DNA of 8,757 nt, from assembly GCA_023260615.1 (NCBI GenBank), contig JALQUY010000024.1:1-8757 (forward strand), given 5' to 3'. The stretch is from Schleiferiaceae bacterium. GTDB lineage: Bacteria; Bacteroidota; Bacteroidia; Flavobacteriales; Schleiferiaceae. Within the stretch, counting starts at the first letter, position 1; each line of letters starts with the position of its first letter. Below are positions 1-8,046 of the stretch, one piece after another. Both the position numbers and the translations under genes were made by a program. The notes under the pieces are model-generated. The model had not been told where the DNA came from. It searched no databases and saw nothing but the letters and a program-made list of their open reading frames with translations.

Positions 1-624
1 GATAAGGCATGTGGCGGGTACGTGCTGTAGCCACGTCCAGAGCGGCGCTAACAAGGCGTCGGTGTGAGCATTGATTCGCGCGACATCCTCAGGCCTCATG
101 GGGTCGGAGGGCTGAAAGCGCTCCGCCAGACGGGTGACACCTAAGGGGAAGGATTCGGCGTAGAGGACCTCTCTGCCGTCTAATAGAATGAACTCCGTGC
201 TGCCGCCACCGATGTCCATGATGAGACGGGGCTCGTTGCGTTCGGGCCAGGCCTGAGCCACGCCTCCGGCGATAAATGCGGCTTCCTGGTCGCCATCGAT
301 GATATTAACGGGAATGCCAGTCTCACGTTCAATGCGCGCCGCCACGTCCGCGCCGTTGCGCGTGCTGCGCATGGCCGAGGTGGCGAAGGCGTAGCCGCGG
401 GAGGCCCCTGCCTCTTGAGCCCACGCTTTGTTCTGGTGCATGGCGGCGATGGCGCGTTCTTCGGCATCTGAAGAAATCTCGTCCGAACGCAATCCGCCGG
501 CGCCCAGTTTGACGGGGAGTTTTTCCGAGCGCAGCAAGCTACCATCCGCGTCGCGAACGAGCAGATTGAAGGTGTTGGTCCCTAAATCAAAGATGGCTAG
601 GCGTTCCCCTGATTTCTGATCCAT
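1..624 (-). CDS. ppx: Ppx/GppA-family phosphatase (exopolyphosphatase or pppGpp phosphohydrolase), N-terminal 208 residues
   Basis: This open frame starts at ATG 624-622 and runs off the left edge with no stop, so only the first 208 residues are visible. The family hydrolyses terminal phosphates of polyphosphate and/or converts pppGpp to ppGpp in the cytoplasm, using an actin/Hsp70-like ATPase fold. Visible motifs are the phosphate-1 loop FDLGTNTFNLL (residues 12-22), FATSAMR (80-86), GDQEAAF with the likely catalytic glutamate E114, and the phosphate-2 loop DIGGGSTEF (137-145). The order and spacing fit domain I of Ppx/GppA. The start overlaps the end of the channel gene by 28 bases; no other plausible in-frame start was seen. 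Many Bacteroidota members are short (about 300 residues, without the HD domain), but the C-terminus is outside the window. Exopolyphosphatase and pppGpp phosphatase cannot be told apart here. The family call is firm; the symbol is less so. Confidence 0.93.
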   Translation of the reverse strand, partial: MDQKSGERLAIFDLGTNTFNLLVRDADGSLLRSEKLPVKLGAGGLRSDEISSDAEERAIAAMHQNKAWAQEAGASRGYAFATSAMRSTRNGADVAARIERETGIPVNIIDGDQEAAFIAGGVAQAWPERNEPRLIMDIGGGSTEFILLDGREVLYAESFPLGVTRLAERFQPSDPMRPEDVARINAHTDALLAPLWTWLQHVPATCLI

Positions 625-1433
625 ACGTCCATTTGAGGGAAGGCGATCGTGATATTCTGCTTCCGGAAGGCGGCATCGATCGCGAAGCGAAGCTCCGATT
701 TGGTGAATTCAATTCGGAACAAATTGCTGCTGTGGAAATTGGCGCGAAAAAGGAGGGACGAGTCGCCAAAATCGCGAAACTGTACACTAGGCGCGGGCTC
801 AGCATCCACATCGGCAGCGGCAGCCATGCATTCCAATAAAACTTTTTCGACCAAGCGGGTATCGGAACCGTAAGCGACGCCTACTTCCACATGAAAGCGT
901 GTGGCGGCATGCTGGTGGCTCCAGTTGATGACGCCTTGGTTGGTGAGCTGGCTGTTGGGAAGGATGACGGCGATGTCGTCGCGCGTAAGCACTTTGGTGG
1001 TACGCAGTCCGACCTCTTTCACTTTGCCCACGAGGTTATTGATTTCGATGATGTCGCCGGCGGTAACGCTGCGTTCGGTCAAGAGAATAATGCCCGAAAT
1101 GAAGTCCTTAAACGTATCCTGCAGACCTAGACCTAAACCCACAAAGAGCGCGGTCGAGTACGCCAGGATGACCGTGACCTCGACCCCTGAAAAATCCAAG
1201 GTAAAGAGGATGGTAATGATCCAAATGACGTAGTTGATCAGCTGGCGCAGGGCATAGGCTGTTCCGCGGTCCACCCGGCGGCGCTTGACGGCACGGTTGA
1301 AGAGGCGGCGAATGAGGAAGGTGATGGTTCGGGCAAGTGCCAAAATAAAGACGACTTGCACGACCTCAAAGAGGGTGATTTCAACGGTGCCGTATTGAAA
1401 GACGACGATGTCTAGAAGTTCTTTTACGCCCAT
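597..1433 (-). CDS. Small MscS-type mechanosensitive ion channel
   Basis: This 278-residue protein of the MscS family forms stretch-gated inner-membrane channels that release solutes on osmotic downshock. Three hydrophobic segments are visible: about residues 20-42, 64-81 and 86-117. The third is the glycine/alanine-rich pore helix and contains STALFVGLGLGLQ, followed by the kinked part DTFKDFISGIILL. The beta-domain follows, with TAGDIIEINNLVGKV (124-138), the LRTTKV strand and ILPNSQL (157-163). The rest forms the cytoplasmic alpha/beta vestibule. The length is close to E. coli MscS (286), so this is the minimal channel type without extra N-terminal domains. It starts 9 bases after the permease stop and its last nine codons overlap the ppx start. 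Homomeric assembly and gating are inferred from the family. The basic stretch RRLFNRAVKRRR (42-53) lies between TM1 and TM2. Confidence 0.95.
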   Translation of the reverse strand: MGVKELLDIVVFQYGTVEITLFEVVQVVFILALARTITFLIRRLFNRAVKRRRVDRGTAYALRQLINYVIWIITILFTLDFSGVEVTVILAYSTALFVGLGLGLQDTFKDFISGIILLTERSVTAGDIIEINNLVGKVKEVGLRTTKVLTRDDIAVILPNSQLTNQGVINWSHQHAATRFHVEVGVAYGSDTRLVEKVLLECMAAAADVDAEPAPSVQFRDFGDSSLLFRANFHSSNLFRIEFTKSELRFAIDAAFRKQNITIAFPQMDVWIRNQGNA

Positions 1434-1442
1434 GGGACTAAG

Positions 1443-2750
1443 TTACGGTTTCATGCGAATCCACTTCCAGAGGTCGCCATAGGTCACCTTCTTGCCGTAG
1501 GAGAGGATGCCAATGCGGTAAATGCGTCCAGCCAGCCAGGTGGTGAAGAGGAAGCCAAGGACCAAAAGCCCCATGCTCAAAGCCAGTTGGAGCCCGGGAA
1601 CACCAAAGGGCAAGCGAATCATCATGGCAATGGGTGAGGAGAAGGGGATGACCGATAGCCAGAAGGCGAGTGGGCCATTGGGGTTCTCAATGATGGACGT
1701 GGCGAGCACAAAAGTCAAGACCAAGGGCATGGTCAAGGGCAGCATAAACTGCTGGGTGTCCGTTTCGCTGTCTACAGCCGCGCCCACGGCGGCAAACAAT
1801 GCGCCGTAGAGGAGGTAGCCGCCCAAGAAGTAGACCAAGAATGAACTGACGAGCAGGGGGAGGTTCAAGGCTTTGAGGGTGCCCGTGATTTCCGCGGGGA
1901 TGGGAGAGCTGGCCATGCCGGGGTTAGCGGCGAGTTCGGCTGCGTCAGGGCTCAAGAGCCCGGTGGCCGAAACGGCAAAGAGAATGGTACCCGTCAGTAC
2001 GACCCAAATTAAAAACTGCAGCAAACCCACTGCCGCAATGCCCAGGATCTTGCCGAGCATGAGCTGCGTGGGTTTGACGGAGGAGACGATGACTTCGACA
2101 ATTCGGGACGTTTTTTCTTCAATGACGCCGCGCATGATTTGGGCTGCGTAGAGGAAGGTGAAGATGTAAACGAAGAAGCCGGCCCCAAAGCCAATGGCCA
2201 TCTTGAGGCCCACGGCGCTTTCTTCCGCGCCTTCGTCCGTCAAATCCATGGTCCGAATGTTCACCTGGGTCTGCGCCTGCGTCACCACAGCGGGATCCAC
2301 ACCGCGCATTTTTAGTTTTTCTTCCGTTGCCGCGCTGGCCAAGTGGTTTTCCAAGTCGCCCACGATGTCCAAGCTCACGTCGTTCTTGTTGTAGAGCCGC
2401 GCATTGCGCAAGATGAAGTCGGGGTCAGCATTTTCCGAAAGGGGCAGGTACAGCAGGCCGTCAAATTCGTCCCGGTTCTTTAGGGCTTCCAGCGCTTGCG
2501 CTTCACTGAACTCATCGGGATTCAGGTAGTCTAGCTGAGCCTTTCCAACGCGATCGGTGCCCACCAGGAGAAAGGAGTGGTCGACGACCATTAGGCGCTG
2601 GTCGGGCGATTCCGTGTATTCACTGAGGAGGGCGGGTCCCACAATCAGGGCGCCAAAAAAGAGGGGGCCCAACAAGGTCATCAGCAAGAAGGTGCGCTTG
2701 CGGACGCGGGAGAGGAATTCGCGTTGGGCGACAATGGTGAATGGGCTCAT
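1443..2750 (-). CDS. ABC exporter permease, NatB/YhaP-like (ABC-2 type)
   Basis: This 435-residue membrane subunit belongs to an ABC-2 type exporter. The first helix is at about residues 21-43, followed by a soluble, presumably extracytoplasmic, domain (about 44-180). The C-terminal half has about six helices: near 183-205, 233-263, 296-325, 336-355, 360-378 and 386-410. The cytoplasmic loop EEKTSRIVEVIVSSVKPTQL (211-230) is the characteristic coupling-region motif of NatB/YhaP permeases. The start ATG 2750-2748 shares ATGA with the stop of the ATPase gene, a classic translational-coupling overlap. An upstream in-frame ATG at 2819 would add 23 charged residues and a 73-base overlap, and was rejected. 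The partner is the ATPase immediately upstream. Family members have been linked to Na+ or drug efflux (NatAB, YhaQP), but the substrate here cannot be read from sequence. Confidence 0.92.
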   Translation of the reverse strand: MSPFTIVAQREFLSRVRKRTFLLMTLLGPLFFGALIVGPALLSEYTESPDQRLMVVDHSFLLVGTDRVGKAQLDYLNPDEFSEAQALEALKNRDEFDGLLYLPLSENADPDFILRNARLYNKNDVSLDIVGDLENHLASAATEEKLKMRGVDPAVVTQAQTQVNIRTMDLTDEGAEESAVGLKMAIGFGAGFFVYIFTFLYAAQIMRGVIEEKTSRIVEVIVSSVKPTQLMLGKILGIAAVGLLQFLIWVVLTGTILFAVSATGLLSPDAAELAANPGMASSPIPAEITGTLKALNLPLLVSSFLVYFLGGYLLYGALFAAVGAAVDSETDTQQFMLPLTMPLVLTFVLATSIIENPNGPLAFWLSVIPFSSPIAMMIRLPFGVPGLQLALSMGLLVLGFLFTTWLAGRIYRIGILSYGKKVTYGDLWKWIRMKP

Positions 2751-3658
2751 GCTTGGACGCTTTGAATGAAAATGTCGTTCATGCTCGGAAGCACTTCTTC
2801 GAAGGAAATGGGGTCGCATTGCGGGGCGAGTTGCTGCATGAGCAGACCGGCCATGGGCTCGGGCGCTTGGACAGTAACTGCCTGGTGGCCGCTGCCCGCA
2901 TGCGCGCTGACCTCGCTAACCTGAACGCCCGCTGGAACCTGGAAGGTGGGCGCCTCCCCGCGAAACACCAAGCGGTAGGTGTTGGAGCGGTGGGCTTCGC
3001 GGATCTCCTGAACTCGACCGTCCAAGACCTTTTTCCCGTGGTTGAGTAGGGCGATGTGGCTGCACAATTCCTCGACACTTTCCATGCGGTGGGTGGAGAG
3101 CAGAATCGTGGCGCCTTCGCGGTGCAGGCGCAGCATTTCATCCCGAATGAGCGTTGCATTGACCGGGTCAAAGCCGCTAAAGGGCTCGTCAAAAATGAGC
3201 ACTTTGGGTTCGTGCAAGACGGTCGTAATGAACTGAATCTTTTGGGCCTGGCCCTTGGAGAGTTCCTCCACTTTCTTGTCCCACCAGCTCTGAAGTTCCC
3301 AGCGCACAAACCACTCCTTGAGTTTGGTCTTGGCAACTTTGGGGTCCATGCCCTTGAGTTGGGCGAGGTAGAGGGCTTGTTCGCCCACCTTCATTTTCTT
3401 GTAGAGGCCGCGCTCCTCCGGCAGGTAGCCGATTTTACGGGCATGCGCAGGGGTCATGTCCTGGCCTTGAAAGCGGAGGTGGCCGCTGTCGGGCGCAATG
3501 ATTTGGTTCACCATGCGCAGGAAGGTGGTCTTGCCTGCACCGTTGGGGCCGAGCAGGCCGTAGATAGAACCTTCCGGAATGGACAGATCCAGGCCTTCCA
3601 AAGCGACAAAGGATTGGTAGGTTTTTCGCAAGCCTTCTGCGTGCAAAACGGGAGTCAT
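2747..3658 (-). CDS. ABC exporter ATPase, YhaQ/NatA-like, with C-terminal DUF4162-type domain
   Basis: This 303-residue cytoplasmic ATPase powers the adjacent permease. Motifs in order are Walker A GPNGAGKTT (37-45), the Q-loop region GYLPEERGLY (77-86), signature LSKGQ (133-137), Walker B VLIFDEP (153-159), D-loop SGFDP (161-165) and switch histidine H190. From about residue 210 to the end there is a mixed alpha/beta extension of the DUF4162 type seen in COG4152 (YhaQ-like) ATPases. Two positions depart from the textbook ABC pattern: glutamate E81 sits where the Q-loop glutamine is expected, and the signature has K in LSKGQ instead of LSGGQ. From memory, both are normal for this subfamily. 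The gene starts 4 bases after the mfd stop and ends in a 4-base overlap with the permease. The transported substrate is unknown. Confidence 0.95.
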   Translation of the reverse strand: MTPVLHAEGLRKTYQSFVALEGLDLSIPEGSIYGLLGPNGAGKTTFLRMVNQIIAPDSGHLRFQGQDMTPAHARKIGYLPEERGLYKKMKVGEQALYLAQLKGMDPKVAKTKLKEWFVRWELQSWWDKKVEELSKGQAQKIQFITTVLHEPKVLIFDEPFSGFDPVNATLIRDEMLRLHREGATILLSTHRMESVEELCSHIALLNHGKKVLDGRVQEIREAHRSNTYRLVFRGEAPTFQVPAGVQVSEVSAHAGSGHQAVTVQAPEPMAGLLMQQLAPQCDPISFEEVLPSMNDIFIQSVQA

Positions 3659-3662
3659 AGCC

Positions 3663-6600
3663 TTAGGGGTTAGGGGTTTCGGACGGCTCGGGTGTCCAGT
3701 CCTTTAAAAGTACAAAAGCCTCGTCAACGCCGGGAACGGATTCCACCACTAGACTGATTCGGGGTCCCTTTTGCTTCATACGGAAGCGTTGCGGTTGTGC
3801 TTGGAGCTTTTGCAAAAAGAGGAGAAGGACCTCCTGAGGGGGTGCTTCGTGGGCCTCTTCGGGGAAGTGGCAGAGCATTTTGCCCGCTTTGAGGACAATT
3901 TTTTCAAACCCAAGGGCTTGTCCCAACCAGCGCAGGCGGAGGGACGTCATAAGCTGCTGGGCTTGACGGGGCAATGGGCCAAATCGGTCTTCCAGACCAG
4001 CGCAGTAGGTTTCGAGTTCGCCTTCTGTTTTGAGGTCGTTGAGTTCGCGGTAAATGCGCAATCGCTCCTCCACAAAGTTGATGTAGGCGTCGGGCAAGAG
4101 CAGTTCGAGGTCCGTATCCAGCTGGCAGTCGCGGTCTTTGGGGTCCCAGCCGCCGCGGACGTCGCTGTAGAGGTCTTTGAATTCGCCATTCTTGAGTTCG
4201 TCAACGGCTTCGGCCAGCAGCTTTTGGTAGGTGTCAAAGCCCAAGTCGTTGATGAAGCCGGATTGTTCGGCGCCCAAGAGGTCGCCGGCGCCTCGGATTT
4301 CCAAATCGCGAAGCGCAATTTTGAAGCCGCTACCGAGGTCCGAAAACTGCTCCAACGCTTGGAGGCGTTTGCGGGATTCCTCGGGCAGTCCGGCGAGGGG
4401 TGGGGCGATGAGGTAGCAGAAGGCCTTTCGGTTGGAGCGTCCCACGCGGCCGCGCATTTGGTGCAAGTCACTCAAGCCAAACATGTGCGCCTGGTGGATG
4501 ATCATGGTATTGGCATTTGGAACGTCTAGACCACTTTCCACAATAGTCGTACTCACCAAAATATCGTAGTCGCCCGCCATAAAGTCCAGCAAGATGGCCT
4601 CTAGATCGTGGCCCTTCATTTGGCCGTGCCCAATGGCAATGCGGGCATCGGGCAGGAGGCGTTGAAGCATGCCGGCCACCTCTTGAATGTTTTCGACGCG
4701 GTTGTGGATGAAGAAGGCCTGGCCGCCTCGGCTCAATTCATAGGCCAGCGCGTCCCGAATTCCCGCCTCATTAAAGCCCATCACGTGCGTTTCAATCGGC
4801 TGGCGGTTGGGCGGCGGCGTGGTCATCACGCTCAAATCGCGCGCGGCCATCAGCGAAAACTGCAAGGTCCGCGGAATGGGGGTGGCCGTCAGTGTCAGCG
4901 TGTCCACGTTGACCTTCAAGGTCTTCAACTTGTCCTTGACGTTCACGCCAAATTTCTGCTCCTCGTCAATCACAAGCAGGCCCAAATCTTTAAACGTCAG
5001 CTCTTTGCTCACCAATTTATGGGTGCCAATGAGGATGTCGATTTTGCCAGAGGCCAGGTCTTCGGCGATCTGCTTGACCTCCTTGGTACTTCGGGAGCGG
5101 TTGATGTATTCGACCCGTGCCGGGAAGCCCTCCAGACGCTTTTTAAACGTTTGGAAGTGCTGGAAGGCCAGGATAGTGGTCGGCACCAACACGGCCACTT
5201 GCTTGCTGTCCGCCACCGCTTTAAAGGCCGCACGTACCGCCAGTTCCGTCTTGCCGAAGCCCACGTCCCCGCAGATCAATCGGTCCATCGCGATGGGGCT
5301 TTCCATATCCGCCTTGATGTCCGCGGTGGCCTTTTCCTGATCGGGCGTGTCTTCGTACTGGAAGGAGGCCTCCAATTCGTGCTGCAAGTAGGTGTCGGGG
5401 GCAAATCCAAATCCCTTGGCCTCTTTGCGCTTCGCGTAGAGTTGAATGAGGTCGTAGGCCATCTGCTTGACCCGCGTCTTCGTCTTCTTTTTCAGCGCCT
5501 GCCAAGCGGGGGAGCCCAACTTGTTGAGCACGGGAGTCGCCCCCTCCTTGCCGTTGAATTTGGCAATTTTATGCAGGCTATGAATGCTGACGTAGAGGAT
5601 GTCCGAATCCTTGTACACCAATTTAATCGCTTCCTGCATCTTGCCTTGGACGTCAATTTTTTGCAGGCCGCCAAACTTGCCGATGCCATGGTCGATGTGC
5701 GTCACGTAGTCGCCCACTTGCAAGGAGTTCAGCTCTTTCAAAGTGATGGCTTGCGCCTTGTCCAGCCCGTCTCGGAGGCGGAATCGCTGGTAGCGTTCAA
5801 AGATCTCGTGGTCGGTGTAGACGACGCGCTGCGCCGCCGGATCCTCCCAACCTTCGTGCAAGGCGGCGTCCAGCCAATGAATAGGCAGCTCCTCCGAGGG
5901 GTTGAGGTCGTGCAAGATGGACGCCAAGCGCTTCTGCTGTTGGGGGAGGCTGCAGAGGATCCAGAGTTCGCGACCGGCGCGGTGGTGCGCCTGTAAGTGT
6001 TCCAAGAGCAAGTCAAACTTCTTCCCAAAGGCCGGCTGCGGAAGGGACTGCCAAGGAGCTTGGGCGCTGCTCGCCGTACTTGCTTCCGTGAGGTAAGGGC
6101 GCTGCTGCAGTAAATGGCTCATCGCGGCACCGCTCGAATACAGCGCATGCGGCTCCAAAGGCTTGACCACCCCATCAAAGGCCACATACGCCGCCTCCGC
6201 TTGTGCATAGCCCTGGTCCAACTTGTCGCAAAGGAGCTGAGGATCTTCCACCCAAAGCAGGGCCTCAGGGCCCGCGTATTCGATGAGGGATTCACGGACT
6301 TCTTTGCGCAACTTATCCTCGACGTTGGGCACCAAGGTCATTTGGTCCACCGTGCCGGTACTCAACTGGCTGTCCACATCAAAAGGCCGAATGTCCTCCA
6401 CCTCGTTCCCAAAAAACTCAATGCGGTGTGCGCATTGGTGCGCGAAAGAGTAGACGTCTACGATGCCCCCCCGCACGGCAAATTGACCGGGCTTTTCCAC
6501 AAAGTCTACCCGCTCAAAGCGCATGTCAAAAAGGCTCTCATTCAGAAAGTCCAAATCCAATTTGTCCCCTGTGGCAATGCGTAAGCTCTTGCTGCCAAAC

Positions 6601-7013
6601 GTTTTCCGCGTAACTACCTTTTCCGCCAAGGCTTCTGGGTAAGTCACAAGGATGAAGGGCTGCTTGGCTTTTTGGAGTCGTTCCAGGACCTCAGCGCGCA
6701 GTCCAATGTTGGCATTATCCACTTGGTCCCGTTCCCCGTAGGGCTTGCGGTAGGAATCCGGGAAGAAGAGGGCACGGCCAGGCCCCAGTAATTTCTCGCA
6801 ATCGTTGAGAAAATAGGCGGCATCCTCTTTGTCCGAACGCACCACCAACACGTGCTTTTGACTCTGTTCCAAGGCCAAAACGGCCAAGACGGATTTGAGG
6901 GAACCACGTACGCCTCCCAGCCCCAAGGCGCTGCCAGGGGGGAGGTCCAGCCATGCGTTCAGCAGGCCATGGAAGCGCGCGTCAGCGCGGTAGGCATCAA
7001 GCAGTGCAATCAT
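3663..7013 (-). CDS. mfd: Transcription-repair coupling factor Mfd
   Basis: Mfd (1116 residues, close to the usual 1150) binds RNA polymerase stalled at a lesion, pushes it off by ATP-driven DNA translocation and recruits UvrA. The N-terminal UvrB-like module (about 1-290) includes GQFAVRGGIVDVYSF (176-190) and has only a degenerate P-loop, GLGGVRGSLKS (31-41), as expected for this family. The RNA-polymerase-interaction domain is around 428-490 (VGDYVTHIDHGIGKF at 433-447). The RecG-like motor carries Walker A GDVGFGKT (582-589), DEEQ (683-686), TATPIPRT (709-716), STTIVESGLDVPNAN (821-835) and QMRGRVGRSNR (852-862). The C-terminal TRCF domain spans about 970-1070 and starts near ELLLPDAYI. 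The start shares ATGA with the fbp stop. No frameshift or missing motor motif was seen. Long antisense frames within it (4608-5996 and 3771-4529) are shadows. Confidence 0.98.
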   Translation of the reverse strand: MIALLDAYRADARFHGLLNAWLDLPPGSALGLGGVRGSLKSVLAVLALEQSQKHVLVVRSDKEDAAYFLNDCEKLLGPGRALFFPDSYRKPYGERDQVDNANIGLRAEVLERLQKAKQPFILVTYPEALAEKVVTRKTFGSKSLRIATGDKLDLDFLNESLFDMRFERVDFVEKPGQFAVRGGIVDVYSFAHQCAHRIEFFGNEVEDIRPFDVDSQLSTGTVDQMTLVPNVEDKLRKEVRESLIEYAGPEALLWVEDPQLLCDKLDQGYAQAEAAYVAFDGVVKPLEPHALYSSGAAMSHLLQQRPYLTEASTASSAQAPWQSLPQPAFGKKFDLLLEHLQAHHRAGRELWILCSLPQQQKRLASILHDLNPSEELPIHWLDAALHEGWEDPAAQRVVYTDHEIFERYQRFRLRDGLDKAQAITLKELNSLQVGDYVTHIDHGIGKFGGLQKIDVQGKMQEAIKLVYKDSDILYVSIHSLHKIAKFNGKEGATPVLNKLGSPAWQALKKKTKTRVKQMAYDLIQLYAKRKEAKGFGFAPDTYLQHELEASFQYEDTPDQEKATADIKADMESPIAMDRLICGDVGFGKTELAVRAAFKAVADSKQVAVLVPTTILAFQHFQTFKKRLEGFPARVEYINRSRSTKEVKQIAEDLASGKIDILIGTHKLVSKELTFKDLGLLVIDEEQKFGVNVKDKLKTLKVNVDTLTLTATPIPRTLQFSLMAARDLSVMTTPPPNRQPIETHVMGFNEAGIRDALAYELSRGGQAFFIHNRVENIQEVAGMLQRLLPDARIAIGHGQMKGHDLEAILLDFMAGDYDILVSTTIVESGLDVPNANTMIIHQAHMFGLSDLHQMRGRVGRSNRKAFCYLIAPPLAGLPEESRKRLQALEQFSDLGSGFKIALRDLEIRGAGDLLGAEQSGFINDLGFDTYQKLLAEAVDELKNGEFKDLYSDVRGGWDPKDRDCQLDTDLELLLPDAYINFVEERLRIYRELNDLKTEGELETYCAGLEDRFGPLPRQAQQLMTSLRLRWLGQALGFEKIVLKAGKMLCHFPEEAHEAPPQEVLLLFLQKLQAQPQRFRMKQKGPRISLVVESVPGVDEAFVLLKDWTPEPSETPNP

Positions 7014-8029
7014 GCATCGGCATCCGACCGCAAGAAAGATTCGGCCTCGAGGACCATCGCGGTGGAGCCTACAAAGTACGGGACTCGCTGGTGAAGTTCC
7101 TGCGGAACGATGTCTAAAATTCGGTCAAATCCATTGGTTGCCCGGCCGCCGGCTTGTTCCACGATGAAGGCCAAAGGATTGCACTCGTATAGCAAGCGCA
7201 ATTTGCCCTCTGGATTCTTGGTGCCGGTGGGGTAAATGTAGATGCCGCCTTTGATCATATTTCGGTGCAAGTCGCTGACCAATGAACCAATGTAGCGGCT
7301 CGTGTAGGGCCGACCGCTGGCAGGATCCAGCTCCTGGCAGTACTTCAAATAGCGCTTGACGCCCGCGGGGAAATGCACGTAGTTTCCTTCGTTGATGGAG
7401 TAGATCTGGCCGCGCTCCGGGAAGCGCATGTTGGGGTGCGATAGGCAAAAGGTGCCAATGCTGGGATCCAACGTGAAGCCGTTGACGCCATGGCCCGTGG
7501 TGATCACAAGCATGGTGCTGGAGCCGTAGATGACATAGCCCGCGGCGACTTGTTCGCTGCCGGGCTGCAAGAAATCGTCCAAAGTGACCGGTGTGCCCAC
7601 GGGACTGATGCGGCGGTAAATGCTGAAAATCGTACCCACGGAGACGTTGACGTCCACGTTGGTCGAGCCGTCCAGAGGGTCCATGAGGACGACGTACTTG
7701 GATTCGTTGTGGGCTTCGTCGTCAAAAGCAATGAAGTCTTCCAGTTCCTCGGAGGCCACCCCGCAAACCTCACCCATCGAGCGGAGTGCCCGAATAAACG
7801 TGTCGTTCGCGAAGACGTCCAGCTTCATTTGGTTTTCGCCTTGGACGTTTTCCGAACCGGCCAAACCCAAAATATCGGCCAGTCCGGCCTTGTTGATTTC
7901 GCGGTTGACGACCTTAGCCGCCAAGCGTATAGACGATAGCAATTGCGAGAGTTCCCCCGTTGCGTAGGGAAACTTTTCCTGGTTTTCCACCAGGAACTCG
8001 CCCAGAGTGGTGGGGCGATGTGGGCTCAT
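7010..8029 (-). CDS. fbp: Class I fructose-1,6-bisphosphatase
   Basis: This 339-residue cytoplasmic enzyme hydrolyses fructose-1,6-bisphosphate to fructose-6-phosphate, the committed step of gluconeogenesis. Metal-site motifs are ASEELEDF (92-99, ligands E94/E95) and MDPLDGSTNVD (116-126, with D117 and D120). Substrate-binding segments are RYIGSLVSDLHR (245-256) and GGIYIYP (261-267). The segment KLRLLYECNPLAFIVEQAGG (276-295) includes metal ligand E282. All catalytic motifs are intact and the length is typical of class I enzymes. It is the first gene of the minus-strand operon; its ATG is 22 bases from a TATCTTTG promoter box and has no Shine-Dalgarno sequence. It overlaps mfd by 4 bases, so the two are probably translationally coupled. 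The N-terminus (TTLGEFLVENQEKFPYATGE) starts at the expected place, which supports the chosen start. AMP inhibition is possible but not readable here. Confidence 0.98.
   Translation of the reverse strand: MSPHRPTTLGEFLVENQEKFPYATGELSQLLSSIRLAAKVVNREINKAGLADILGLAGSENVQGENQMKLDVFANDTFIRALRSMGEVCGVASEELEDFIAFDDEAHNESKYVVLMDPLDGSTNVDVNVSVGTIFSIYRRISPVGTPVTLDDFLQPGSEQVAAGYVIYGSSTMLVITTGHGVNGFTLDPSIGTFCLSHPNMRFPERGQIYSINEGNYVHFPAGVKRYLKYCQELDPASGRPYTSRYIGSLVSDLHRNMIKGGIYIYPTGTKNPEGKLRLLYECNPLAFIVEQAGGRATNGFDRILDIVPQELHQRVPYFVGSTAMVLEAESFLRSDADA
7976..7996 (-). other. Perfect 7-bp inverted repeat inside the start of fbp
   Basis: TTCCTGG and CCAGGAA flank a 7-base loop, so the fbp mRNA could form a small hairpin 33 to 53 bases after the start codon. 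The arms encode residues 12-18 (FLVENQE), a segment that appears conserved in Bacteroidota Fbp proteins. The repeat may therefore be an accident of the protein sequence. It is not followed by a U-run and is not a terminator. Confidence 0.4.
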
Positions 8030-8046
8030 AAGTCAAGAATCAAGGG

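Noticed and set aside
2751..2819. Longer permease start at 2819
   Set aside because: It would add 23 charged, non-conserved residues and a 73-base overlap with the ATPase. ATG 2750 gives the ATGA coupling overlap and places the first helix as usual for the family.
3056..3673. A 205-codon plus-strand frame opposite the ABC ATPase
   Set aside because: The complementary strand encodes a complete ABC ATPase with every motif in order; this frame is its codon-bias shadow.
3662..3681. Telomere-like TTAGGGG tandem copies
   Set aside because: Only two copies, and they are explained by the last codons of mfd (Thr-Pro-Asn-Pro-stop); not a repeat array.
3771..4529. A 252-codon plus-strand frame opposite the end of mfd
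   Set aside because: Same cause and same frame relation as the longer antisense frame; no start context or recognisable domain.
4608..5996. A 462-codon open frame on the plus strand, antisense to mfd
   Set aside because: It shares codon boundaries with mfd, so it stays open simply because mfd avoids TTA, CTA and TCA codons there, as expected in a GC-rich gene. Its translation resembles no known protein, and mfd has intact motifs throughout the same stretch.
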